From NCBI RefSeq assembly GCF_010500245.1, contig NZ_JAAGOX010000010.1:23297-87296 (forward strand): a DNA stretch of 64,000 nt. Direction: 5' to 3'. A program made the position numbers and the translations under genes. Shown here one piece after another: positions 52,726 through 60,849 of the stretch. Origin of the DNA: Ruegeria sp. PrR005. GTDB taxonomy: Bacteria > Pseudomonadota > Alphaproteobacteria > Rhodobacterales > Rhodobacteraceae. Position 1 is the first letter of the stretch. Each line of letters opens with the position of its first letter. The notes below the pieces were generated by a model. That model did no database searches and was not told the origin of the DNA. It saw nothing but the letters and a program-made list of their open reading frames with translations.

Positions 52726-52752
52726 GCCCGGCCCACATCGCGTAGGCCGGGC
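52726..52752 (-). promoter_or_regulatory. Intercistronic hairpin after the peptide-binding protein gene
   Basis: GCCCGGCC and GGCCGGGC form a perfect 8-bp stem with an 11-base loop, nine bases after the binding-protein stop. It lacks a U-tract. Third case in this window of a hairpin directly after an ABC binding-protein gene. Confidence 0.5.
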
Positions 52753-52760
52753 AGACGGCG

Positions 52761-54284
52761 TTATTTCCACGCCATGTTGGTAAAGCGCAGCACCTCGTCA
52801 GCGGTGGGGGTGTAATCCACATCCGTCTTGAACACGTAGTTGGTGTTGTAGCTGAACATCGGCGCCCAGAAGGCCTCGCCGGTGATACGGGCGATGGCCT
52901 TGGCATAGTGCTCCTTGCGGATTGCCGGATCGGTCGAGCTGTCGGCAATGTCGAGATCAGCTTTCGCTTGATCGTCACGCGCATCGTCGAGGCTGCCATG
53001 CTTGAAGAACTGGCTGACCATGGCTGAGGCGTCGTTGATCGAATAGCTGCCCCAGGTCAGGAAGGCCAACGGCACCTCACCCTTCATGTTCAGGTCGCGC
53101 AGCGCCGAATATTGCAGCATCTTGAAATCGGTCCGGATGCCTACTGCGTTCAGATAGCTGGCAATCGCCTCGGCGTATTCGCGGTCACGATAGGCATAGA
53201 ACTCGGTGGTGAAACCATCGGCATAGCCCGCCTCGGCCAGAAGCGCCTTGGCTTTCTCCGGGTCATACTCGTAGGCGACCGCCGCATCCGTGACGCAGCC
53301 GAACTGGCTCGGGAAACAGGGCGTATTCACCACAACCGATTTGCCTTTCAGCAGGTTGTCGACCAACGCCTTGCGGTCGATGGCATGGTTCACCGCCTGG
53401 CGCACCTTCGCATCTTTGAAAGGGTTCGGCTCCATGGACGAGCGACCCGCTGCATCCATCGAAAGATATCCTACCCGCATGGTCGATTCGTTGGCCACCG
53501 TGAAACCGTCCATCGCGGCCATCTTCTCGGCCTGGTCGGCGGGCACCTGCCAGATCAGATCGAGCGTGCCGGAAAACAGCTCAGCCAACTGGGTGTTCAC
53601 ATCCGGCACGGTGCGGATGTCGATCTTGCCTATCGAGGGTTGGCCCTTGGGGCTGTCATGGTAGTTCTCGTACTTTTCCAGTACGAAATGCTGGCCCGGC
53701 ACCACTTCGGTCACCTTATAAGGCCCGGTGCCTACCGGCTTCAGCCCCATGCCCGAGGGTCCGACCTCGGCGTAGTACTCGTTGGGGTACATCGACACAG
53801 GGCCGGAGAGGAACTCGATGGCGGCCGGAAATTTGTCCTTCAAGAGGATGCGAACGGTGTAATCATCGACCTTTTCGGCCGATTTCATCCAGTTGACGTT
53901 GCGCTGAGTTTTCACGCCGTTTTCTTCCTTGGCGACGAAATTCACCGTGAAAACCACATCATCGGCGTTGAAATCCTCGCCGTTGTGGAATTTCACGCCC
54001 TCGCGCAGTTTCAACTCTAGCGTGGTATCGTCGATCCACTCCCAACTGGTGGCCAGATTGCCCTTGTATTCGTTTGTCACCGGGTCGCGGTAGATAAGCC
54101 CGTCCCAGACGGCGCGCTGCATCACCACGCCCTCGCGCGACGAATTGAAGTAACTGTCGACGTTCTCCAGCTCCTTGGTAAAGGCCACGCTCAGCGTGTC
54201 GTTGGCCTTGTCGGCCCAGGTCGTCCCGACCGAAGCGATAAGCGCGGCAGCGGCAATCGTCGATTTCATCGAAATCAGTGTCAT
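52761..54284 (-). CDS. Peptide ABC transporter substrate-binding protein (DppA/GsiB-like)
   Basis: 507 residues. A Sec-type leader (MTLISMKSTIAAAALIASVG, cleavage after TWA) is followed by DTLSVAFTKELENVDSYFNS and WDGLIYRDPVTNEYKGNLAT, the SBP class 5 pattern. The ligand could be a dipeptide, glutathione or another gamma-glutamyl compound, judged from the ggt and M20 genes in the same operon. It is first in the operon and opposite the IclR regulator, with an AT-rich palindrome between. Confidence 0.9.
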   Translation of the reverse strand: MTLISMKSTIAAAALIASVGTTWADKANDTLSVAFTKELENVDSYFNSSREGVVMQRAVWDGLIYRDPVTNEYKGNLATSWEWIDDTTLELKLREGVKFHNGEDFNADDVVFTVNFVAKEENGVKTQRNVNWMKSAEKVDDYTVRILLKDKFPAAIEFLSGPVSMYPNEYYAEVGPSGMGLKPVGTGPYKVTEVVPGQHFVLEKYENYHDSPKGQPSIGKIDIRTVPDVNTQLAELFSGTLDLIWQVPADQAEKMAAMDGFTVANESTMRVGYLSMDAAGRSSMEPNPFKDAKVRQAVNHAIDRKALVDNLLKGKSVVVNTPCFPSQFGCVTDAAVAYEYDPEKAKALLAEAGYADGFTTEFYAYRDREYAEAIASYLNAVGIRTDFKMLQYSALRDLNMKGEVPLAFLTWGSYSINDASAMVSQFFKHGSLDDARDDQAKADLDIADSSTDPAIRKEHYAKAIARITGEAFWAPMFSYNTNYVFKTDVDYTPTADEVLRFTNMAWK

Positions 54285-54327
54285 GTGATCCCTCTTCGTT
54301 ATCCCTGTTGCAGTATTTGGTGTCTAG

Positions 54328-54354
54328 CGTTAGTATTATATTGTAATACCAACG
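54328..54354. promoter_or_regulatory. Palindromic operator between peptide operon and iclR-type gene
   Basis: Arms CGTTAGTATTA and TAATACCAACG match at 10 of 11 positions around a 5-base centre, in an AT-rich gap 44 bases before the binding-protein start and 77 before the IclR start. Probable IclR-type operator controlling both. Confidence 0.6.
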
Positions 54355-54430
54355 TTCGCTTAATAATATTAGTTGTCATAATGGTTCGCGGCGTGTCAAA
54401 TGAAAATGCTTTCGGAGGGCCAGAAACCTG

Positions 54431-55207
54431 ATGTCCAAGAACAACACGCTTTTTGTCGGGGCACTTGCCAAAGGCCTACGTCTGCTCCGCGCCTTCGACG
54501 AAGCCCACACTGATCTGTCGCTCACTGATCTGGTCGCGCGTACAGGGCTCGACAAAAGCGCTGTGCAGCGGCTGGCCAACACGCTGCATCTCGAAGGTTT
54601 CCTGGTGAAGGACAGCGAAACACGCCGTTTTCGCCCTTCACATGCCTGGCTCGAATTGGCCTATGTCTATTTCTGGTCTGATCCGTTGGTCTCGCTCGCC
54701 ATGCCCAGATTGATCGAGTTGTCGCAACAGCTTGGCGAAACGATCAACCTTGCCGAGCTTTCGGGCGATCACATCATCTATGTGAGCCGCCTACCCTGCA
54801 AACGCACAGGCTTTGCCGCTACGATACCGGGCCGCCGCTTGCCCGCGCTCTCGACCGCGGTTGGCCGCGCCATGCTTTCGACCTATCCAGCAACAGAACG
54901 GCGGCATGCCGTGGAAACCTGGCCTATCGGAGGCCATACACCGCGCGCCATTACTGACCGCGGGCAGATCGCTGCACTGGTCGAAGAGGCCACTGAACAA
55001 GGCTATGCCATCTCGCGTGACCAAATGCTGCTCAACGAAATAGCCGTCTCTGCCCCCATCAGCGGCCCCAACGGCAGGGCGACTGCGGCGGTGCAATGCT
55101 CGGTCTCCTCACATAGTTGGGACGACGACGCCATCCTCCGTAACCTTCTTCCCGCTCTGCAAGACACCGCCAATGCCATCTCCCCCTGGAATGGACGGCG
55201 CACATGA
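54431..55207 (+). CDS. IclR family transcriptional regulator
   Basis: 258 residues. The N-terminal winged helix is AKGLRLLRAFDEAHTDLSLT followed by ARTGLDKSAVQRLANTLHLE. The effector domain has the usual landmarks PRLIELSQQLGETINLAEL, PGRRLPALSTAVGRAMLS and the C-terminal VAVSAPI-like motif EIAVSAPISGPNGRATAAV. It is divergent from the peptide operon and shares a palindromic operator with it. It ends 13 bases before an IS6-type end at 55221. Confidence 0.92.
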   Translation: MSKNNTLFVGALAKGLRLLRAFDEAHTDLSLTDLVARTGLDKSAVQRLANTLHLEGFLVKDSETRRFRPSHAWLELAYVYFWSDPLVSLAMPRLIELSQQLGETINLAELSGDHIIYVSRLPCKRTGFAATIPGRRLPALSTAVGRAMLSTYPATERRHAVETWPIGGHTPRAITDRGQIAALVEEATEQGYAISRDQMLLNEIAVSAPISGPNGRATAAVQCSVSSHSWDDDAILRNLLPALQDTANAISPWNGRRT

Positions 55208-55220
55208 ATCGGGTGGTGTT

Positions 55221-55318
55221 GGCATTGCCAAGTTGCCGTCTGACACACAGTCAAGGCGATTGCCAAGCCGATACCCGCCAAGATGCCGCGCCTGAAGGGC
55301 TATCGTTTCCCTCACGAA
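55221..55318 (+). pseudogene. IS6-family transposase, N-terminal fragment (right flank of peptide cassette)
   Basis: Begins GGCATTGCCAAGTTGCC and continues with coding sequence for MPRLKGYRFPHEI, nearly identical to the left copy at 45873-45776 but in opposite orientation. It is cut off where the ISL3-type element begins at about 55320. The two copies face outward and bracket 45874-55220. Confidence 0.8.
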
Positions 55319-55322
55319 ATAT

Positions 55323-56630
55323 GGATCTGCCTCAATCTGTGTGGCGCAACTACCCTGATACCCGAATGATCCGGAGGGATAGTCGTGAATTTCAAGAAAA
55401 ACTGGGCACAGTGCAGCGAAGTGCAGGTCGATTGCGTTAGCCGAAGTGAGTCAGGTTCGTGGGTTGTGTCTGGCGCACTGGCGCCAAAAGGCATCTGCCC
55501 GGACTGTGGGTCCCGTTCACGCCGGCGCCATGGGTAGAGGCGTCGGAGGATACAAGATTTCCCTGCTTATGGGAGAGTTGTCTGGGTAGAATTGCAGGTT
55601 TGCCGTTGGAAGTGTTCGAATTCTGGCTGTCGCCGCAGCACATTTTCAGACCACGACCTTTCAATCGCAGCCCCGGTCACCCGCCGCACGTCGCGGGTGG
55701 CACAGATTGCCAGTCACATGGGCCATGCTGCCGGCGGGCGATCCGCTGAACGTCTCTTGCACCGATTGGGCATTGGGCTTAGCGACGACACGGTCCTTCG
55801 GCAATTGAAGCGTCACGCCCGGAAAAGCGCCCCACTTTCAAGGGTCATCGGCGTTGATGACTGGAGTTGGCGGAAATCGCAGGAGTACGGAACAAACATC
55901 ATCGATCTCGAGTGTCGCTCCGTAGTCGATATCCTGAAGGATCGCGATGCGGTGACCTGCACGGCCGCGCGACCGGTAGAGCCCTTCTGTCCGACGCGGG
56001 CAACATCAGCACGGATGTTCACCTGCAAGGGTCACGATTGGCGCATCGGCAGTCCCGCGAAGAGATCTTCGCGACCATTCATGCGCTTAGAAATCAGGGG
56101 CTTTCTTGCAGCGAAATCGAACGGCAAACCGGGTTCAGGCGCCGTAGCGTGGCAAAGTGGGTCACGTTCGAGACGCCGCCTGACCGGCGCAGAGCGACAT
56201 TGAAGCCGACACCTCTCTGGTACTTTGAGGACTTCCTGGCCCAATCCTGGAAAGACGGCGACCGACGAGAAAGGCAATTGTTTCATCAGATTCAGGAGAA
56301 AGGCTAAAAAGGCAGCTACTCGCATCTCGAACGCCTGCTGGCCGGGTGGCGCAGGGCTGAAAAACAGACCACAGGCGATTTGGCCTCCAGTGCACCGAAG
56401 CTCGGGCCGGTACGGGATCCGAAAACGGGGCACGCCATCTCACCAGTCATCGCTGCGGCGCTGTGTATCAAGCCCAGGGGATAACTGACCCCTGATCAGG
56501 CGCGGAAGGTTGATGCGCTGAAGGCCGGATCAACCGCCTGAAGATCCTGAAACAGGCAATGTATGGAAGAGCCGGCCCGGAACTGCTCAGGGCACGAATG
56601 CTGCTCTTCCGCCACACAGATTGAGGCAGA
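55323..56630. mobile_element. ISL3-type insertion element, degenerate
   Basis: Bounded by the 20-base inverted repeat CTGCCTCAATCTGTGTGGCG at 55327-55346 and its exact complement at 56610-56629, about 1.3 kb. It contains a decayed ISL3-like transposase. The element interrupts an IS6-type remnant at its left edge. The 56631-56752 stretch to its right holds nothing recognisable. Family assigned from the transposase motifs; the exact element tips are inferred. Confidence 0.7.
55386..56550 (+). pseudogene. ISL3-family transposase, broken by stops and frameshifts
   Basis: A GTG at 55386 (GGAGGGA upstream) opens MNFKKNWAQCSEVQ, and a zinc-ribbon piece ICPDCGSRSRRRHG follows before a stop. The frame resumes as VELQVCRWKCSNSGCRRSTF and RVIGVDDWSWRKSQEYGTNI (DDE-region signature of ISL3). 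It shifts again near 55960 to NISTDVHLQGSRLAHRQSRE. Beyond an in-frame stop near 56306 the tail SYSHLERLLAGWRRAEK and LTPDQARKVDALKAG remains. At least two stops and two shifts make it inactive. Confidence 0.82.
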
Positions 56631-56752
56631 GCCTTCGAAACATCAACCGAGCCGATCGTCGCCAACGCGATTCCGCCCGCTTGAAGGCATATTGGGTCCG
56701 TCTGGTCGAGATCGAGGCCACCGCAGTCACCGACTGATCCGGACAACGAAAA

Positions 56753-56778
56753 CGGGGCGCACCAGACGGCACGCCCCG
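56753..56778 (-). terminator. Rho-independent terminator of the R-body operon
   Basis: On the minus strand CGGGGCG and CGCCCCG form a 7-bp stem with a 12-base loop, followed by TTTT. It starts 24 bases after the stop of the last reb gene. Confidence 0.65.
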
Positions 56779-56801
56779 CTCTCCCGGTGCATGTGGCGGG
56801 A

Positions 56802-57146
56802 TCAGATACCGCCGGGCTGCTGTGGGCGTTTGAACGCGTTGAGCACGGTCAGCAGGCTGGTCAGGTTGTCGGCGACGCCGGTCTGACCGATCTTCTCGCT
56901 GGCCCCTGCCGTCGCTGTGGTGTCGAGCGAATAGATCTGCATCACACCCTGGTTCGAGGCGGCCTGGCTCAGCGCGTTCTGCTGCTGCGCGGCGGCCACC
57001 GCGTTTTCGAACAGGATGCCGGTCGAGTGAGCCATGGTCTGATAGACCGTGCCCATCGCCATCGCGGGCGCTTCGCCCACGACCTTGACGTTGGACTGGG
57101 TTACCGCGTCGGTGATCTGGTCATTTACTGCTGTCGGCCAAGTCAT
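56802..57146 (-). CDS. R-body (RebB-family, killing trait) structural protein, copy 1
   Basis: 114 residues with AAGGAG before the ATG. It begins TWPTAVNDQITDAVTQSNVK, and APAMAMGTVYQTMAHSTGIL and QQNALSQAASNQGVMQIYSL follow, the RebB/killing-trait pattern. Such proteins polymerise into R-bodies, coiled protein ribbons inside the cell that unroll on a trigger such as pH change. About three quarters of its residues match the neighbour at 57197, so the two are a tandem duplicate. It has a longer C-terminal tail ending KRPQQPGGI. It is last in the operon, before a terminator. Confidence 0.92.
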   Translation of the reverse strand: MTWPTAVNDQITDAVTQSNVKVVGEAPAMAMGTVYQTMAHSTGILFENAVAAAQQQNALSQAASNQGVMQIYSLDTTATAGASEKIGQTGVADNLTSLLTVLNAFKRPQQPGGI

Positions 57147-57196
57147 GATATGTCTCCTTGTTTGGCACTGGGTTTATCGAAGAGGGGTTCGCCGGA

Positions 57197-57520
57197 TCAG
57201 CCGCCGAACGAGTTGAGGACCGCCAGCAGGCTGGACATCTGGTCCGGCGTGCCTACCTGTCCGATCTTTTCGCTGGCCCCCGCCGCGGCGGTGGTGTCCA
57301 GCGAGTAGATTTGCATGACGCCCTGATTGGCGGCGGCCTGGCTCAGCGCGCTTTGCTGCTGGGCGGCGGCGACCGAATTTTGCAGCAGGATGCCGGTCGA
57401 ATGGGCCATCGACTGATAGACCGAGCCCATCGCCATCGCGGGCGCCTGGGCGACCACCTGGACGTTGGACTGAGTCACCGCGTCCGTGATCTGAGAGTTT
57501 ACTGCGGTGTTGTAAGGCAT
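57197..57520 (-). CDS. R-body (RebB-family, killing trait) structural protein, copy 2
   Basis: 107 residues with AAAGGAG before the ATG. It starts PYNTAVNSQITDAVTQSNVQ, continues APAMAMGSVYQSMAHSTGIL and ends SSLLAVLNSFGG. The product is small and Ala/Gln/Ser-rich with no Cys, as expected for a self-assembling ribbon subunit. It precedes its near-identical paralogue by 50 bases. Differences concentrate at the N-terminus and in the C-terminal tail, which could give subunits with different polymer roles, as in Caedibacter RebA/RebB. Confidence 0.92.
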   Translation of the reverse strand: MPYNTAVNSQITDAVTQSNVQVVAQAPAMAMGSVYQSMAHSTGILLQNSVAAAQQQSALSQAAANQGVMQIYSLDTTAAAGASEKIGQVGTPDQMSSLLAVLNSFGG

Positions 57521-57589
57521 TCGGAGTGCTCCTTTGCGGTTGGGGTCTTACCGATATTGACGCGGTGAAATCCGTTTCGTGAAAACAGG

Positions 57590-58213
57590 TTAGCTCTTTT
57601 TCTGCGGGGCGGGACGGGCGGGGCGCAGGGCGGTCTCGGCACGCAGGTCACGGGCCAGCTGCTGACGGATCTCGGCCGAGAGCTGGTTGCACAGCTCGAC
57701 CACCTGGGTGCTCTGGGCCTCGATCCGGGCGCCGGTGCGGGCGTCGAACTCGACCATGCGCAGTTCGACCTGGCGCACCACCTCGGTCTCGATCAGATTG
57801 GCCAGATGCTGGGCCAGCTGGGCAAATTGCGCCTCCATCGCCGGGTCGATCCGGGCCTCGCCCACGACCCCCGATTTCAGTACCTGTTCCAGCACTCGCT
57901 GTTCGGTGCGCGTGACCCGCTCATGCAATGAGGGCGGCGGCGCCTTGCCCGGGGCCTGGGATGGCGGCGGCGCGCCGCGCACCGAGCGGAACGCGTCGGC
58001 AATGGCGCCTTCGGCGGCCTGACGGCCTTGGGCGATCACCGACGAGGCGGCGGCCAACCCGCGATCGATCTGACCTGCGGCAGCGGGGTTATGGGCGGTT
58101 TCGGACTTGAGCCAGTTCACCAGGCCGATCACCTCGTCCTCGTGCAGTTCGCGCCCGACCCAGTTGCGGCCTACCGCCAGCAGGCGGGGCAACTCTTCGG
58201 CAAATCCACTCAT
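57590..58213 (-). CDS. Uncharacterised R-body locus protein, helical, 207 residues
   Basis: 207 residues from the ATG at 58213, which overlaps the previous stop (ATGA). I do not recognise a named family. The N-terminal 85 residues look helical (RNWVGRELHEDEVIGLVNWL). A Pro-rich joint follows (RGAPPPSQAPGKAPPPSLHE), then a long amphipathic helix region (LAQHLANLIETEVVRQVELR) and a basic Pro-rich end. The layout suggests a coiled-coil scaffold or assembly factor. It lies inside the reb operon, directly before the two tandem RebB genes. Confidence 0.75.
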   Translation of the reverse strand: MSGFAEELPRLLAVGRNWVGRELHEDEVIGLVNWLKSETAHNPAAAGQIDRGLAAASSVIAQGRQAAEGAIADAFRSVRGAPPPSQAPGKAPPPSLHERVTRTEQRVLEQVLKSGVVGEARIDPAMEAQFAQLAQHLANLIETEVVRQVELRMVEFDARTGARIEAQSTQVVELCNQLSAEIRQQLARDLRAETALRPARPAPQKKS

Positions 58214-58512
58214 TTGCGGCCACCCTTGCGGACGGTGGTTGATTTGACCTCGCGGGTTTCGACATCCATCTCGACCCGTTCCTCGCCGCTCACCTCGTCG
58301 CACTCGACGACATAGTCCAAGCCGTCCAGCTCGACCGCCGCCTGGGCGGCTGCGGCCAACCGGTCGCGCGCCGCTGCCAGATCTGCGGCCAGGCTGCTAT
58401 AGGGCGGCAGGCCCCGGTCGCGGCTCGACATCACGCTTGCGCTCCATTGCGACAGCACCTGAACCAGCAACTCATCGGTCCGGCTGCGCAGAAATTCGAT
58501 TTCCTCATACAT
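58210..58512 (-). CDS. Uncharacterised small R-body locus protein, 100 residues
   Basis: 100 residues with GGAGAGAG before the ATG. The N-terminal half is helical and charged (YEEIEFLRSRTDELLVQVLS), the middle Ala-rich (LAADLAAARDRLAAAAQAAV), and the end acidic then basic (EVSGEERVEMDVETREVKST, then RKGGRK). No domain recognised. It is translationally coupled to the 207-residue protein gene that follows, so the two probably act together, perhaps as chaperone or assembly partners for the Reb subunits. Confidence 0.72.
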   Translation of the reverse strand: MYEEIEFLRSRTDELLVQVLSQWSASVMSSRDRGLPPYSSLAADLAAARDRLAAAAQAAVELDGLDYVVECDEVSGEERVEMDVETREVKSTTVRKGGRK

Positions 58513-58591
58513 GGCTCTCTCCAGCGGCTCAGGGTGTGTTACTAGGAAGACGCGCGGCGCCGCAGTTCGTGACGCGGGCGCCGCACATCCG

Positions 58592-59983
58592 TCAGTTCAG
58601 GTTGCCAACCTGTGCCGGCTCGACCTGGCCATACGCGGCCTGCCCGACAAAGGGAGCGGCGATCTGGCGATAGTGGTCGGCGTTTTGCAGCAGGTTGGCT
58701 GGCAGCGCCATGCCACGCTGAACACTCTCCACCACGCCGGGGCCGAATTGCGGGTTTGCTATGGCCGGATCGAAATCAGGGCCAAACCATTGGTCGAACA
58801 CGGCGCTTGACAGTTTCTCCAGCGTGATCGCGGGCCCTGGGTTTGCGGTGTTGAGCGCTGCGACGATCCGGTTGTAGAAGTTGCTGCCGAACACATAGGC
58901 GTTGTTCGTCATGTCCTGCGCGGTCACCGGCAGGATCAGCGCCACCTCATGGGCGGCGGTGGCACGGTTGGGCATCTGAAAGATGTCCTGCACCACGATC
59001 AGCATCTGCGTGACATTTGCCGGAACCTGGTCGGCACCGCCCAACGCCGTGTAACGCGCCTGCCGCCATTCGTTGTAGACGTTGTTGATATCGCCCAACC
59101 CGGTATTGGTCAGAAAGGGCGAATAGATCTGCGTTATCGCCGAGTCGTCGACCCCCAGATCGCGCGGCATCAGGTTGATCGCCATCATGCATTCGGGCAG
59201 CGAATGATGCATCTGCACCACCATCCCGGCAAAGCTGGTAAAGGCGAGCCCGTTGTTGACCATGGCGGCCAGCTGCTGCTTGATCTGGTCAAGCGTGCCG
59301 ATCGCGGCGACGTTCACCGTGGACAGCATCGCCAACACCCCCAACCCGTCGGTGGTGGTGCCTGAGATATCGCCGGTCTCGTAGTATCCCAGCAACCGGT
59401 CGATATTGCCCAGCACATCCTCGGGCGGCAGATACCACTGGGTGCCGCCGACACCTGGCATCTGGTCCAGGATATCGCGCCGCTTCACCCGCACCCGGTT
59501 GGTCGTCTTGTTAAAGGCCTGCGCGTTCTGCAAGTCATGAAAAAGCTGCGCAATGGGGGCCAGGCCGGGGGCGGTGTTCGGATGGTTTGGCGCGGCCGAG
59601 ATCATGTCGGCGCAGGCGCGGCACACATCGCCGATGGCCAGCGGATTGGTCAGAGTATTGTTGTAGCGCACATGCAGCGTCGCCAGCAGCCGGATGTTCA
59701 GTTCGAACTCGCCATGCCCATCCGGGTTATAGCCCAACCAGATCGAATCCCCGCCCACGGTGAGCGGCGCGTTGATATTCTGTTGGGCTACGGTACTGCG
59801 TGCCTGATCGCACAGGGTCTGCAAAGTAGCGCCCACCGCAACCATCGGACCATTCTCGCCAAAAGCACGCAGCAGGATCTTCATCAGATAGGTGGCGTCG
59901 GTCTCGCGGATCAGCCCCTTTACGCCTTCGACGGTATCGCCGGTCAGCCAGAGGGCATTTTCTGGTTGGGGAACAAGTGGCAT
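58592..59983 (-). CDS. Uncharacterised large R-body locus protein, 463 residues
   Basis: 463 residues, no signal peptide and no TM segment; I do not recognise the family. A possible Cys pair occurs in DVCRACADMISA (about residues 118-129). Other landmarks are GVGGTQWYLPPEDVLGNIDR near residue 175, MVVQMHHSLPECMMAINLMP near residue 255 and LEKLSSAVFDQWFGPDFDPA near residue 395. It is the largest protein of the reb operon. A role as assembly platform, trigger or effector carried by the R-body is possible; none is shown by sequence. Confidence 0.75.
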   Translation of the reverse strand: MPLVPQPENALWLTGDTVEGVKGLIRETDATYLMKILLRAFGENGPMVAVGATLQTLCDQARSTVAQQNINAPLTVGGDSIWLGYNPDGHGEFELNIRLLATLHVRYNNTLTNPLAIGDVCRACADMISAAPNHPNTAPGLAPIAQLFHDLQNAQAFNKTTNRVRVKRRDILDQMPGVGGTQWYLPPEDVLGNIDRLLGYYETGDISGTTTDGLGVLAMLSTVNVAAIGTLDQIKQQLAAMVNNGLAFTSFAGMVVQMHHSLPECMMAINLMPRDLGVDDSAITQIYSPFLTNTGLGDINNVYNEWRQARYTALGGADQVPANVTQMLIVVQDIFQMPNRATAAHEVALILPVTAQDMTNNAYVFGSNFYNRIVAALNTANPGPAITLEKLSSAVFDQWFGPDFDPAIANPQFGPGVVESVQRGMALPANLLQNADHYRQIAAPFVGQAAYGQVEPAQVGNLN

Positions 59984-60009
59984 GAGTTAACCTCGCTCTG
60001 ACATGCGGT

Positions 60010-60810
60010 TCATTTGCGGGCCTGCGCCTGGCGGGCCTGTACGCTTTCGTTGATTTTCGAGATGCCGAAACTGGCCGAGGCGGCCTCCATCGCGCCGCCC
60101 GCGGCGGCCACGGCCATGGCACCGGCCAACAGCAATTCGGTTTCGGCAATGATCAGTCCGTCTTCGGCGGCTGTGGCGATGTTTCCCGCCACCAGATCCT
60201 CGGACATCTTCTTGAGCATGACCGACTGGCTGGCCATCACCAGCTTGGTCACGCCGTCGAAATACTGCGCCGCCGATTGCGCGGCGAGCCCCGCCGCCTG
60301 CCCGATCATCTGATCAGGCGGAGTGACGATCATGGTGGGGGCATAGTCCTTGATCTCCTGATTCTGGAATTCCACCGACTGCACCACCGCCGGATCCAGT
60401 GCCGAGGTATCGGCCGGGCCTTTGGGCACCGGGCCGATGGGAGGCCCTCCCGCTTCGCCCGTTGCCGGAACGGCGGGCGGCGCACCGAAGGCAAGCGCCC
60501 GATAGGCCTGACGTGTCGATGGCGGCAGCACCGCTTCAGTCATGGTCTGGGCCTGAGGCCGGGGCACAGTACCGCCGGGTTTGTGAGTGAACGCCGCCGT
60601 CTCGACTTTGTTGACCCGGGCCTCTCCCTTGGTGATCTCATCCTCAACCGAGGTGATTTTGGCCTCGACCTTGGTTGTGGCCGTCTCGATGGCGCCTTCG
60701 GCCTTGCCCTCGACACTGGCAAGGATCTCGTGCCCGACCTCGGAAATTGCCTCTTCCAGCTGTGCGGCCGGGTCCACAGGCTCTGTGCCTTCAGGTGTCT
60801 TTTTGGACAT
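60010..60810 (-). CDS. R-body locus protein with charged N-terminus and Reb-like C-terminal half, 266 residues
   Basis: 266 residues from the ATG at 60810 (GGAGAAAA upstream). Residues 10-75 form an acidic coiled-coil-like helix (EEAISEVGHEILASVEGKAE). A Pro/Gly-rich joint follows, then a hydrophobic Ala/Gly/Met-rich half (APTMIVTPPDQMIGQAAGLA; LIIAETELLLAGAMAVAAAG). The end resembles Reb-type subunits in composition, but I do not see the TDAVTQSNV motif. It may cap or anchor the ribbon. It sits between a RebB gene and the 463-residue gene. Confidence 0.72.
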   Translation of the reverse strand: MSKKTPEGTEPVDPAAQLEEAISEVGHEILASVEGKAEGAIETATTKVEAKITSVEDEITKGEARVNKVETAAFTHKPGGTVPRPQAQTMTEAVLPPSTRQAYRALAFGAPPAVPATGEAGGPPIGPVPKGPADTSALDPAVVQSVEFQNQEIKDYAPTMIVTPPDQMIGQAAGLAAQSAAQYFDGVTKLVMASQSVMLKKMSEDLVAGNIATAAEDGLIIAETELLLAGAMAVAAAGGAMEAASASFGISKINESVQARQAQARK

Positions 60811-60849
60811 GATTTTCTCCAGAAACGACCACATCTGCCAAAGCTTTCA

